Source of the DNA: Mycolicibacterium litorale | GTDB lineage: Bacteria; Actinomycetota; Actinomycetes; Mycobacteriales; Mycobacteriaceae | Direction of reading: 5' to 3' | DNA length: 64,000 nt | NCBI RefSeq assembly: GCF_014218295.1 | Contig: NZ_AP023287.1 | Span: forward strand, 1,240,001 to 1,304,000 | In this document: positions 55,783 through 64,000 of the stretch, piece by piece | How the letters are laid out: every line of letters starts with the position of its first letter | Numbering within the stretch: position 1 is the first letter of the stretch | The notes under the pieces: generated by a model | What the model was told of the DNA's origin: nothing | Seen by the model: the letters and a program-made list of their open reading frames with translations, nothing else | Databases searched by the model: none | Made by a program: the position numbers and the translations under genes

Positions 55783-56649
55783 ATGGCTCGCGTGGGTGCG
55801 ATAACGCTCGACGGAAAAGCAACGCGGGACGAGATCTTCGTCGACCTCAAGGACCGGGTGGCCGCGCTCACCGCGCAGGGACGCACGCCGGGGCTGGGTA
55901 CCGTTCTGGTCGGCGACGACCCCGGTTCGCAGGCCTACGTGCGCGGTAAGCACGCGGACTGCGCGAAGGTCGGCATCAACTCGATCCGCCGCGATCTGCC
56001 CGCCGACATCAGCCAGGCCGAACTCGACGCCACCATCGACGAGCTCAACGCCAACCCGGAGTGCACGGGCTACATCGTGCAGCTGCCGCTGCCCAAGCAC
56101 CTCGACGAGAACGCCGCGCTGGAGCGCATCGATCCCGGTAAGGACGCCGACGGCCTGCACCCGACCAATCTGGGGCGGCTGGTCCTCAACGAACCCGCCC
56201 CGCTGCCGTGCACGCCACGCGGGATCGTGCACCTGCTGCGCCGCTTCGAGGTCGAGATCGCCGGCGCGCACGTCGTGGTGATCGGCCGCGGCGTCACGGT
56301 CGGTCGGCCGCTGGGGCTGCTGCTGACCCGCCGCTCGGAGAACGCGACGGTCACGTTGTGCCACACCGCGACCCGGCACCTGCCGCAGTTCACGCGGGAA
56401 GCCGACATCATCGTGGCCGCGGCCGGCGTGCCGCACATGGTGACCGCCGAGATGGTGCGCCCGGGTGCGGCGGTGGTCGACGTGGGCGTGAGCCGCGACG
56501 ACGACGGCAAGCTCGTCGGTGACGTCGCTCCCGACGTCTGGGACGTGGCCGGTCACGTGTCGCCCAACCCGGGCGGTGTCGGCCCGCTGACCCGGGCGTT
56601 CCTGCTGACCAATGTCGTCGAGCGCGCCGAGGCTCTCGCGCGCGGGTGA
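55783..56649 (+). CDS. folD: methylenetetrahydrofolate dehydrogenase/cyclohydrolase
   Basis: Bifunctional one-carbon enzyme, 288 residues from ATG 55783 (with GGTGAG before it) or 285 from GTG 55792, the latter matching the M. tuberculosis start. Active-site lysine in [16 protein letters not shown], substrate block [19 protein letters not shown] site [20 protein letters not shown] and the late [18 protein letters not shown]. The stop overlaps a DUF3017 gene (GTGA). It is very close to the divergent oxidoreductase gene, so the two promoters must overlap the other gene's coding region or be leaderless. Confidence 0.97.
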   Translation: MARVGAITLDGKATRDEIFVDLKDRVAALTAQGRTPGLGTVLVGDDPGSQAYVRGKHADCAKVGINSIRRDLPADISQAELDATIDELNANPECTGYIVQLPLPKHLDENAALERIDPGKDADGLHPTNLGRLVLNEPAPLPCTPRGIVHLLRRFEVEIAGAHVVVIGRGVTVGRPLGLLLTRRSENATVTLCHTATRHLPQFTREADIIVAAAGVPHMVTAEMVRPGAAVVDVGVSRDDDGKLVGDVAPDVWDVAGHVSPNPGGVGPLTRAFLLTNVVERAEALARG

Positions 56650-56939
56650 CCGCCAAGGAGTTCGCCCGCAAGGTCTTCGCGGGGCAGTGGCCGATCCTGG
56701 TGGTCGGCCTGATCGTCGTGGCGGCGCTCGGCCTCGTGGTCGCCGGCTACTGGCGACGTGGGGCCCTTGTCCTGGCCGTCGGTGTGGGCGTCGCTGCGGC
56801 CCTGAGGATTTCGCTGACCGACGAACGGGCCGGCCTGCTCGCGGTGCGCAGCAAGGCGGTCGACGTCGTCACCACAGCGACGGTCAGCGCGACGATGCTC
56901 TACGTCGCGTGGACGATCGACCCGCTCGGCACGAGCTAA
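56646..56939 (+). CDS. DUF3017 small membrane protein
   Basis: 97 residues with three hydrophobic helices ([38 protein letters not shown] and [16 protein letters not shown]). DUF3017 proteins follow folD in many actinobacteria, here with a GTG that overlaps the folD stop by four bases. Its function is unknown. Corresponds to Rv3355c. Confidence 0.9.
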   Translation: MTAKEFARKVFAGQWPILVVGLIVVAALGLVVAGYWRRGALVLAVGVGVAAALRISLTDERAGLLAVRSKAVDVVTTATVSATMLYVAWTIDPLGTS

Positions 56940-56973
56940 CACCGTGCGCTCGGCGCTGCGGGAATCCTGCCCA

Positions 56974-57013
56974 GCGGGCAATCTTGCCCGCCGTGCAAGT
57001 TCTGCGCTAACGT
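56974..57013 (+). promoter_or_regulatory. palindromic operator and promoter of tetR-monooxygenase
   Basis: GCGGGCAA-TC-TTGCCCGC (56974-56991) is a perfect inverted repeat. TTGCCC within it (56984-56989) can serve as -35, with TAACGT (57008-57013) as -10 at an 18-base spacing. ATG 57020 starts seven bases after the -10, so the transcript is predicted to be leaderless and self-repressed by the TetR product. Confidence 0.7.
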
Positions 57014-57019
57014 GGGCGC

Positions 57020-57619
57020 ATGGACGCTCCCTTGGGCCTGCGTGAGCGCAAGAAACGGGACACCCGATGGGCGCTCAGCGACGCTGCACTCGAACTGGCG
57101 CTGGAGCGTGGGCTGGACAACGTCACCCGCGAGGACATCGCCAACCGGGCCGGTGTGTCGCTGCGAACCTTCAACAACTACTTCACCGGCAAGTACGAGG
57201 CGATCGCGTTCCGGCAGGTCGACAGGATGCGGCAGAGCCTTGCGGTGTTCCGGCAACGGCCGGCGGGCGAAGGCCTGTGGTCGGCGATCACGGAGTCGAT
57301 GCTGGCACCGCTGCAGTCCGGTGGGACCGATGTCGCGCCGACCGCGGGTGAGGTGGCGGTCATCCGGGATCTGCTGGCGGCGCGGGACCTCCGCGCGGCG
57401 CTGACCAAGGACCTCTTCGCCGACTGGGTCGAGGCGATCGCGCAACGCACCGGCACCGACCCGGCGCGCGATATGTATCCGCGGCTGGTCGCCGGGGTCG
57501 TCCGGGCGGTCGGCGAGGTCGCGATCGAGATGTACGCCGACGCCGATCCGCCGGTCGCCTATACCGAACTCCTCCGCCGGGGCCTCGCCGAGGTGTCGGC
57601 CGGACTGCCCGAAAGGTGA
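57020..57619 (+). CDS. TetR-family transcriptional regulator
   Basis: 199 residues. The helix-turn-helix is ALELALERGLDNVTREDIANRAGVSLRTFNNYFTGKYEAIA, followed by a helical ligand domain (MLAPLQSG, VRAVGEVAIEMYADAD). Its predicted operator sits directly before its start, and the stop overlaps the beginning of the FAD monooxygenase gene, which it probably controls. The inducer is unknown; an aromatic compound would be in keeping with the enzyme type. Confidence 0.92.
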   Translation: MDAPLGLRERKKRDTRWALSDAALELALERGLDNVTREDIANRAGVSLRTFNNYFTGKYEAIAFRQVDRMRQSLAVFRQRPAGEGLWSAITESMLAPLQSGGTDVAPTAGEVAVIRDLLAARDLRAALTKDLFADWVEAIAQRTGTDPARDMYPRLVAGVVRAVGEVAIEMYADADPPVAYTELLRRGLAEVSAGLPER

Positions 57620-57624
57620 TGTCG

Positions 57625-59157
57625 ATGACCGACGTTCCGGTGGTGATCTCCGGTGCGGGCCCGACGGGCCTGATGGTGGCATGTGAGCTCGCGTTGGCCG
57701 GCGTGCGGCCGGTCGTGCTCGAGCGGCTGCCGGCGCCCAGCGAGGAACCCAAGGCCAACGGCTTGGTCGGCCAGATCGTCCGCATGCTCGACATGCGGGG
57801 GCTGTACGGGGTGCTCAGCGGCGCCGCCGAACCGCCGAAACCCATGGACCAGTGGATGTTCAGCGGGCTGCGCGTGCCGCTGACCGGTATGCCGGACAAC
57901 CCGATGTATGCGCTGATGATCCAGCAGCCGCGCCTGGTGCGATCACTCGTCGAGCACGCGCGCGGACTCGGTGTCGACATCCGCTGGGGCCACGAGCTCA
58001 CCGGTGTGAGGGCCGGAGTCGATGGTGTCGCCGTGACCGTGGCGTCCGCGGACGGCGTCCATGGGTTCGACGCGAGCTACCTCGTCGGCGCCGACGGCGG
58101 GCGCAGCGGTGTGCGCAAATGGGCCGGCATCGGCTTCCCGGGCCACACATCCGACACCGTGGCCCGGCTCGCGCACGTCGATGTGCCCGACGACATCCGG
58201 TCGCCGGACGGTGGTCTCGACGTCCCCGGCGTCGGGCGGCTGCCGTGGGGACACCACCGCCTCGACGACGGTGGGTTCATCTTCGCCGAGCTCGAACCCG
58301 GCCGCCCGATGGTCGGCACCATCGAGTTCGGCGGTCAGGTCGACGATGCGCAGCCGATGACGCTCGACGAATTGCGCGACAGCGTGCACCGAGTGCTCGG
58401 GAGCGAGCTCGCCGTCGGCCCACCGCGCGGCGACGGACCGCATGCGATGCGCCGTATCGCCGGACAGAACACCCGGCAGGCCGACCGGTGCCGCGCGGGC
58501 AACGTGTTTCTCGTGGGGGATTCGGCGCACGTACATTCGGCGATGGGTGGACCTGGGCTGAACCTGGGTCTTCAGGATGCGATGAACCTCGGGTGGAAAC
58601 TGGCCGCGGCGGTGAACGGCTGGGCGCCGGAGGGTCTGCTGGACACCTACCACAGCGAACGTCATCCGGCCGGACTGCGGGTGATGATGCACTCCATGTC
58701 GCAGACCGCGCTGTTCGCCCCGGGTCCCGAGATCGGCGCGTTACGCGGGTTGTTCGCCGAACTCCTGCAGCTGCCGAGCGCGGCCGAACACGTGGCGCAC
58801 CTGCTCGCGGGCTCCGACGTCCGCTACGACACCGGCGACGACCATCCGCTGTCGGGACGGTTGGTGCCGGAGTGGACGCTGGCCGACGGCCGCCTGGTCG
58901 CCGATCTGCTGCGCCCCGCGTGTCCCGTCCTGATCGACGGCGCCGACGGCTCGGCGATCACCGTGGCCGAGCCGTGGACGGAGCGCGTGGAGTGCCTCAC
59001 CGCGACCGTCACGGATGGGCCCGCCGCGGTACTCATCCGGCCCGACGGCTACATCGCATGGGCGGCAGACACATTCGACGCCGCCGCCGAGGAGGGGTTG
59101 CGGCTCGCGCTGCACCGGTGGTGCGGTCGGCGAGGCGTCGCCACTTACAGACTGTAA
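57625..59157 (+). CDS. class A FAD-dependent aromatic monooxygenase
   Basis: 510 residues from ATG 57625 (MTDVPVVISGAGPTGL) with GAAAGG at 57611-57616; ATG 57619 overlaps the tetR stop. FAD motif GAGPTG (residues 9-14), DG motif LVGADGGRSGVRKWAG, and the FAD ribityl block NVFLVGDSAHVHSAMGGPGLNLGLQDAMNLGWKLAA are those of the PheA/TetX/Rox group. C-terminal thioredoxin-like domain (PVLIDGADGSAITVAEPW). Related mycobacterial enzymes include rifampicin monooxygenases, but I cannot tell substrate from sequence. Cotranscribed with its TetR. Confidence 0.9.
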   Translation: MTDVPVVISGAGPTGLMVACELALAGVRPVVLERLPAPSEEPKANGLVGQIVRMLDMRGLYGVLSGAAEPPKPMDQWMFSGLRVPLTGMPDNPMYALMIQQPRLVRSLVEHARGLGVDIRWGHELTGVRAGVDGVAVTVASADGVHGFDASYLVGADGGRSGVRKWAGIGFPGHTSDTVARLAHVDVPDDIRSPDGGLDVPGVGRLPWGHHRLDDGGFIFAELEPGRPMVGTIEFGGQVDDAQPMTLDELRDSVHRVLGSELAVGPPRGDGPHAMRRIAGQNTRQADRCRAGNVFLVGDSAHVHSAMGGPGLNLGLQDAMNLGWKLAAAVNGWAPEGLLDTYHSERHPAGLRVMMHSMSQTALFAPGPEIGALRGLFAELLQLPSAAEHVAHLLAGSDVRYDTGDDHPLSGRLVPEWTLADGRLVADLLRPACPVLIDGADGSAITVAEPWTERVECLTATVTDGPAAVLIRPDGYIAWAADTFDAAAEEGLRLALHRWCGRRGVATYRL

Positions 59158-59311
59158 GCAGTCCGCATTGATCGGTGACTCAGTGTCACCGACAAATCGA
59201 TCGGCGCCACGAGAGACTCATCAGCGGGTGGCAGCGTCGCGACCGGTACACGAACCAATCGTTTGTGGGAAAGCGGATTCGCGACGGCCCGCGATCGAGA
59301 GGACCGAATCC

Positions 59312-62300
59312 GTGAGTGCGCACAATGACCGGCCCGTCGGCGAGCCGACGGAAGACGTCCGGGCAGAGTCACTGCTGGACCCCGCCGCGCTGCAAAACCT
59401 GAGCGGCGACGGCATCGCGCTGGCGCTCGGTCGCACCGGCAGCGACGGCCGGTTGCGTTTCGTGCTGGCCGCCGCGCAGCCCGTGCCGTTGCGGCGCATG
59501 CTTCCAGCGTTGCAGAGCATGGACCTCGAGGTCCTCCACGAGCACACCACGTCGACGGTCCGTGCGGATGGAACCTCATGCCACGTCTACGATCTCGTGC
59601 TGCAGACCGGCGCCGTCGCCGCGGCCGGGTTCAGCAGGGACTGGCAGCAGACCGACCGCCGCATCCGTGACACGTTCCACGCGATCTGGGCGGGCCGCGC
59701 CGAGGCGGACAACTTCAACGCGCTGGTGCCCGCGGCGGGGCTGACCTGGCGTCAGGTGTGTGTCCTGCGCAGCTACAGCCGCTACCTGCGTCAGTCCCCG
59801 ATGCCCTACGGGCAGGGGCGGATCCAGAGTGTGCTGCTGGAGAATCCGGCAGCCACCCGCGCCGCCGTCGCGCTGTTCGAGGCGCGTTTCGGCCGCGGTG
59901 ACCGGTCGGCGCACGATCCTCAGCGGCAGGCCGCCATCGCGGCCGCCGAGGACGATCTCGCCGCGCGGATCGACGGTGTGGTGCACATCGACGCCGACCG
60001 GATCCTGCGCGCATACCGCAGCCTCATCTCCGCGACCGTGCGCACCAACGCCTTTGCGCCAGAAGCGCTCAGCGCGTCGGCGCCGTATCTGGTCCACAAG
60101 TTGCGCGCCCAGGACATCGACGAACTGCCGCAGCCGCGCCCGCTGTCGGAGATCTTCGTCTACTCACCCGACTTCGAGGGTCTGCATCTGCGCTTCGGTC
60201 TGGTCGCGCGCGGCGGGCTGCGCTGGTCGGACCGCCACGACGACTACCGCACCGAGGTGCTCGGCCTGGTCAAGGCGCAGGCGGTGAAGAACGCCGTGAT
60301 CGTGCCCGTTGGGGCGAAGGGGGTCTTCGTCGTGCGCCCCACCCCCGGCGCCGACCAGGCCGCCGCCCGCAGTCGCGGCCTGCGCTGCTACCGGCAGTTC
60401 GTGTCGGCGCTGCTCGACGTCGTCGACAACGCCGCACCGGGGACCGAACCGCCGCGCAGCGGTGTGGTGTGCCACGACGACGCCGACCCCTACCTGGTGG
60501 TGGCCGCCGACAAGGGCACCGCGACGTTCTCCGACACCGCCAACGCGGTGGCCGTGCAGCGCGGCTACTGGCTCGGCGACGCGTTCGCCTCCGGCGGGTC
60601 GGCGGGCTACGACCACAAGGCGATGGGCATCACCGCCCGCGGCGCATGGGTCAGCGGCGACAGCCATCTCGAAGCGCTGGGCATCGACGCCGACCGCGAC
60701 GAATTCCGCGTCGTCGGCATCGGCGACATGAGCGGCGACGTGTTCGGCAACGGCATGCTGCTGCGCCGCGGCATCGCGCTGGTGGCCGCGTTCGATCACC
60801 GGCACATCTTCGTCGACCCGGAACCGTCCGTGCAGCGGGCCTACCGCGAACGCAGGCGACTGTTCGACCTGCCGCGTTCCTGCTGGGACGACTACGACCG
60901 CGCACTGATCAGCGCCGGTGGCGGGGTATGGCCGCGCACCGCCAAGACCATCGCCGTGTCGCCGCAGATGCGCACCGCCCTCGGCATCGCCGACCCGGTC
61001 GCCACCCTGACGCCGACCGAGTTGATCAGCCACATCCTGCGTGCGCCGGTCGACCTGCTCTTCAACGGCGGCGTGGGCACCTACATCAAGGCCGCGGACG
61101 AACAGCATGCCGACGTCGCCGACAAGGTCAACGACACATTGCGCGTCGACGCCGACGCGGTCCGGGCCCGCGTCGTCGTCGAGGGTGGCAACCTCGGGGT
61201 GTCACCCCGTGCGCGTGTCGAATTCGCCCAGGCCGGTGGACGTATCAACACCGACGCCATCGACAACGCCGCCGGTGTCGACTGCTCGGACCACGAGGTG
61301 AACATCAAGGTCATGCTCGACGCGGCGGTCCGCGCCGGCTCGCTGCCCCGCAGCGCACGCAACGGCCTGCTCGCCGAGATGACCGACGACGTCGCGGCGC
61401 TGGTACTGGCCAACAACAGAGCCCACAACCGGCTGCTGAGCGACGCGGAGTTCAACGCGGGCCAGATGGTCCACGTCCACGCGCGGATGACGACCGAGCT
61501 GGAACGCCGGCGCGGACTGCACCGCAAACGGGAGAACCTGCCGAGCCCCGCCGAGTACGGCGAGCTCGCCAAATCGGGTACCGGCCTGACCCGCCCGCAG
61601 CTGGCGACGCTGATGGCGCACGTCAAACTCGACCTGAAGGCGGATCTGCTCGCCGCCGACGAGCTGGCCGATCCGCACTTCGAGGAGACGCTGCGGCGCT
61701 ACTTCCCGGCGACCATGCGGCGCCGGCTCGGCGACGCGCTCCAGCAGCACCCGCTGCGGCGCGAGATCCTCGCCACCTCGATCGTCAACCACGTGCTGGC
61801 CACCTCCGGGCTCACCTACGCCTTCCGGCTCGCCGAGGAGACGGGTGCGACCACCAGCGACATCGTCCGGGCGCACGCGGTGGTGTCCGAGGTGTTCGAC
61901 CTCGACGGGCTGTGGGCCGACATCTACGCGGCAGGTCTGCCGCCGGCGCTGACCAACAGCCTCGTCATCGAGGGTCGGCGGCTGCTCGACCGCGCGTCGC
62001 GGTGGTTCCTGCTCAACCGCCCGGCGCCGTTGCAGATCGACACCGAGGTCAGCCGGTTCGCCCAACAGGTCGCGACCCTGCGCGGCAAGCTGGGGGCGAT
62101 GCTGCGCGGCGGCGAACTGGCCACCGTCACCCGCACGCACCGCGAACTCGTCGAGCAGGAGGTGCCACCGGCGATTGCGGGCGCGATCAGCGAATCGCTG
62201 TACGCCTACAGCCTTTTGGACATCATCGACATGGCGCACCTGCACGGGGAGGACGCCACCAAGCTGGCCCACATCTACTTCGAGCTGTCCGATCATCTCG

Positions 62301-62608
62301 GGGTGGACACCCTGTTGATGGCGGTGTCGTCGCTGCCGCGCGGCGGCCGCTGGCACTCACTGGCGCGGCTCGCCCTGCGGGAGGACCTCTACCGCTCGCT
62401 GCGCGGGTTGACGCTCGACGTCAGCAGGCGCGTCTACCCGTTCACCGACGACGTCAGCGTGGTCGACGAGTTCGAGGCGTACAACCGCCCGCGCCTCGAA
62501 CGCGCCCGCCGCACCCTGGAGGAGTTCCTCGACACCGAGCAGCCGGATCTGGCCGTGGTGTCGGTGGCGTCCGCCCAGTTGCGCCGGCTGACCACGACGC
62601 AGGGGTAG
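59312..62608 (+). CDS. short-form NAD-specific glutamate dehydrogenase
   Basis: 1098 residues from GTG 59312 with AGAGGA upstream. Large NAD-GDH family: VARGGLRWSDRHDDYRTEVLGLVKAQAVKNAVIVPVGAKG (substrate site), DKGTATFSDTANAVA, SGGSAGYDHKAMGITARGAW, IGDMSGDVFGNGMLL, VEGGNLGVSPRARVEFAQ and a long C-terminal helical domain. The usual mycobacterial enzyme (Rv2476c type) has about 1620 residues; this one starts at the equivalent of the third ACT-like domain and so lacks some 500 N-terminal regulatory residues. The start could extend if an upstream exon-like frame were used, but no ribosome site is seen. A second, full-length enzyme may exist elsewhere. Confidence 0.88.
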   Translation: MSAHNDRPVGEPTEDVRAESLLDPAALQNLSGDGIALALGRTGSDGRLRFVLAAAQPVPLRRMLPALQSMDLEVLHEHTTSTVRADGTSCHVYDLVLQTGAVAAAGFSRDWQQTDRRIRDTFHAIWAGRAEADNFNALVPAAGLTWRQVCVLRSYSRYLRQSPMPYGQGRIQSVLLENPAATRAAVALFEARFGRGDRSAHDPQRQAAIAAAEDDLAARIDGVVHIDADRILRAYRSLISATVRTNAFAPEALSASAPYLVHKLRAQDIDELPQPRPLSEIFVYSPDFEGLHLRFGLVARGGLRWSDRHDDYRTEVLGLVKAQAVKNAVIVPVGAKGVFVVRPTPGADQAAARSRGLRCYRQFVSALLDVVDNAAPGTEPPRSGVVCHDDADPYLVVAADKGTATFSDTANAVAVQRGYWLGDAFASGGSAGYDHKAMGITARGAWVSGDSHLEALGIDADRDEFRVVGIGDMSGDVFGNGMLLRRGIALVAAFDHRHIFVDPEPSVQRAYRERRRLFDLPRSCWDDYDRALISAGGGVWPRTAKTIAVSPQMRTALGIADPVATLTPTELISHILRAPVDLLFNGGVGTYIKAADEQHADVADKVNDTLRVDADAVRARVVVEGGNLGVSPRARVEFAQAGGRINTDAIDNAAGVDCSDHEVNIKVMLDAAVRAGSLPRSARNGLLAEMTDDVAALVLANNRAHNRLLSDAEFNAGQMVHVHARMTTELERRRGLHRKRENLPSPAEYGELAKSGTGLTRPQLATLMAHVKLDLKADLLAADELADPHFEETLRRYFPATMRRRLGDALQQHPLRREILATSIVNHVLATSGLTYAFRLAEETGATTSDIVRAHAVVSEVFDLDGLWADIYAAGLPPALTNSLVIEGRRLLDRASRWFLLNRPAPLQIDTEVSRFAQQVATLRGKLGAMLRGGELATVTRTHRELVEQEVPPAIAGAISESLYAYSLLDIIDMAHLHGEDATKLAHIYFELSDHLGVDTLLMAVSSLPRGGRWHSLARLALREDLYRSLRGLTLDVSRRVYPFTDDVSVVDEFEAYNRPRLERARRTLEEFLDTEQPDLAVVSVASAQLRRLTTTQG

Positions 62609-62610
62609 GC

Positions 62611-62626
62611 GACGCCGACCGGCGTC
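62611..62626. terminator. hairpin between converging gdh and methyltransferase genes
   Basis: GACGCCG (62611-62617) and CGGCGTC (62620-62626) are complementary with a 2-base centre. It begins three bases after the dehydrogenase stop and overlaps the first bases of the converging methyltransferase stop, fitting a bidirectional transcript end. No T tract. Confidence 0.4.
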
Positions 62627-63356
62627 AGGCCATCGTGGCGCGGATGCACACCGTCACGTACGGCAGCGCCAGACCGGCGGCGTTGACCAGCGCCGGATGG
62701 GTGGCCAGCAGCTCGCGGACGCGGTCCAGCGTGCGGGTGCGCACCTCGGCCGGTGAGGTGATGCAGTAGCTGCGCGAGGCCACCAGGTCGATCAGCGCCT
62801 GCGGGGTCAGGTAACTCGTCCACTCCACGTGGTGACGCTGGATGTCGGTGAACGGGCCGGGCAGCGACACCTGATCGGTGAACGGGTCGTTCTCGTGACC
62901 GATGATGCGGCCGAGATCCTTGACCCAGCCCATCCTCTCGTCGCGGGTGTTCCACACCAGCCCGAGCCGGCCGCCGGGCCGAAGCACCCGGGTGACCTCC
63001 TTGACCGCGCGTTCGGGGTCGAACCAGTGCCAGGCCTGCGCGACCAGCACCGCGTCGACGCTGTCGTCGGCCAGCGGGATCTCCTCGGCGGTCCCGAGCA
63101 GCGCCGGGGTCTCGGGCAGCGCACCCGTGAGGACCTCGAGCATCTCCGGGATGGGGTCGACGGCGATGACGTCGAGACCGCGTTCGACCAGCCGCGTGGT
63201 CAGCTTGCCGGTGCCCGCGCCGAGGTCGAGCACGGTGTGCGCACCGCTGGGCAGCAGCCAGTCGATCGCCTCCGGCGGATACGACGGCCTGCCCCGTTCA
63301 TACGCCGCGGCCTGGGCACCGAACGACAGCGACGGGTCCGCGGGTTCCCGGGTCAC
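62625..63356 (-). CDS. class I SAM-dependent methyltransferase, Rv3342-like
   Basis: 243 residues from GTG 63356, which overlaps the metX stop (GTGA). AdoMet site [19 protein letters not shown], acidic loop [10 protein letters not shown], motif [36 protein letters not shown]. The N-terminus [24 protein letters not shown] is typical of this mycobacterial group, similar to Rv3342 next to metA. Substrate is unknown. Translation appears coupled to metX. Confidence 0.9.
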   Translation of the reverse strand: MTREPADPSLSFGAQAAAYERGRPSYPPEAIDWLLPSGAHTVLDLGAGTGKLTTRLVERGLDVIAVDPIPEMLEVLTGALPETPALLGTAEEIPLADDSVDAVLVAQAWHWFDPERAVKEVTRVLRPGGRLGLVWNTRDERMGWVKDLGRIIGHENDPFTDQVSLPGPFTDIQRHHVEWTSYLTPQALIDLVASRSYCITSPAEVRTRTLDRVRELLATHPALVNAAGLALPYVTVCIRATMA

Positions 63357-64000
63357 CGCGCCGCCAGCTCCAGGGTGCGCCGGATCAGCTTGCCGACGGC
63401 CTCCGACTCGACCAGGAACCCGTCGTGGCCGTAGATGGAATCGACCACCTCCAGCCCGGTGCAGCCGGGCAGCAGGTCGGCGAGCTCGGCCTGCAGCCGC
63501 AGCGGGTAGAGCCGGTCGGAGGTGATCCCCCCGACGATCGCGGGCACGCGGCACCGCTGCAGTGCGGCGCGCACCCCGCCGCGGCCACGGCCGACGTCGT
63601 GGCTCGACAGCGCGTCGGTGAGCGCCACGTAGGTGCCGGCGTCGAACCGTTCGACCAGTTTCGCGCCCTGGTACTCCAGGTAGCTCTGGACGGCGTACCG
63701 CCCGCCCGTGGTGGGGTCCTCCTCACCCTGGGCGTCGTTGCCGAACCGGTCGTCGAGTTCCTGTTCACCGCGATAGGTCAGGTGGGCGAACCGGCGGGCG
63801 AGCGCGAGGCCGGTGGCCGGGGTGCGCCCGGTGTCGTGGTAGTCGCCACCGCACCAGTGCGGATCGGCCTTGATCGCGGCGACCTGCGTGCTCTGCGTGC
63901 CGATCTGGTCGGCGGTGGCGCGTGCGCCGACCGCGAGGATGAGCGCCGCGCGGACAGTGTCGGGATGCCCGACGATCCACTCCAGCGCCCGCGCTCCGCC
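63353..64000 (-). CDS. metX: homoserine O-acetyltransferase, C-terminal part (5' end outside window)
   Basis: Acetylates L-homoserine for methionine synthesis via direct sulfhydrylation. The frame is open to the window edge and the first visible residues are [14 protein letters not shown], which follow directly on the nucleophile elbow of the MetX alpha/beta hydrolase, so about 216 of roughly 375 residues are seen. Further blocks are [44 protein letters not shown] and [14 protein letters not shown], with the catalytic His in [10 protein letters not shown]. In M. tuberculosis the gene is called metA (Rv3341). Confidence 0.95.
   Translation of the reverse strand, partial: GGARALEWIVGHPDTVRAALILAVGARATADQIGTQSTQVAAIKADPHWCGGDYHDTGRTPATGLALARRFAHLTYRGEQELDDRFGNDAQGEEDPTTGGRYAVQSYLEYQGAKLVERFDAGTYVALTDALSSHDVGRGRGGVRAALQRCRVPAIVGGITSDRLYPLRLQAELADLLPGCTGLEVVDSIYGHDGFLVESEAVGKLIRRTLELAAR

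Noticed and set aside
63643..63655. SOS-box-like TCGAAC...GTTCGA in metX
   Set aside because: The arms are present but separated by one base rather than four, and the place is mid-gene.

Overview
This is a gene-dense, high-GC actinobacterial chromosome segment, almost certainly from a rapidly growing environmental mycobacterium (Mycolicibacterium-like). From memory, the core genes keep the order of the M. tuberculosis Rv3432c-Rv3341 interval: gadB, alr, tsaE-tsaB-rimI-tsaD, groES-groEL1, whiB3, sigD-rsdA, guaB2-guaB3, choD, a GH65/HAD pair, guaA, imuA'-imuB, a nucleoside hydrolase, dnaE2, trmL, the mfp conservon, folD and metX. I saw no PE/PPE tandem genes, insertion sequences, prophage, CRISPR, rRNA or tRNA. 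About 62 protein genes are listed. Gene starts were reassessed from Shine-Dalgarno sites, overlaps and remembered homologues.

Layout. 1-6000: gadB 3' end, then a tightly overlapping run alr-hydrolase-tsaE-tsaB-rimI-tsaD-NTF2-like (cell wall D-alanine and tRNA t6A). 5955-8180: CIRCE-controlled groES-groEL1. 8297-10774: a secreted protein, an aromatic-amino-acid attenuator with a leaderless Tyr-Trp-Arg-Phe leader peptide in front of a class I DAHP synthase, and an NmrA-like oxidoreductase. 10849-14638: whiB3, an Rv3415c-like gene, sigD with its membrane anti-sigma factor rsdA, and a DUF5319 gene. 14747-24097: purine genes guaB2, guaB3 and guaA around choD and a disaccharide phosphorylase/phosphoglucomutase pair. 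24230-26577 and 32453-35783: the LexA-controlled mutagenic repair set imuA', imuB and dnaE2, each behind a perfect SOS box. 26598-32403: OhrR/Ohr peroxide defence, a nucleoside hydrolase, MarR/MaoC, a universal stress protein, an acidic secreted protein and a cupin. 35934-42788: an LLM flavoenzyme, a nitroreductase, trmL and the five-gene mfp conservon ending in the gyrase-protecting pentapeptide protein MfpA.

42797-55763 is the most variable part: a LysR regulator divergent from an unlisted 57-codon gene coupled to a metallo-beta-lactamase-fold gene, a flavin monooxygenase-like gene, a transglutaminase-like gene preceded by a third perfect SOS box, a hydrolase/rhomboid pair, an AraC regulator, a two-gene version of the Rv1747 FHA-ABC exporter, a PE-PPE-fold secreted hydrolase and an old-yellow-enzyme gene. 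55783-64000: folD with a small membrane protein, a TetR-monooxygenase pair, a short (1098-residue) NAD-glutamate dehydrogenase, a methyltransferase and the 3' two-thirds of metX.

The strongest candidates for something under-described are the aroG leader (8723-8845), the 57-codon gene at 43774, the SOS box at 46371 and the short coupled ORF before the conservon (38231).
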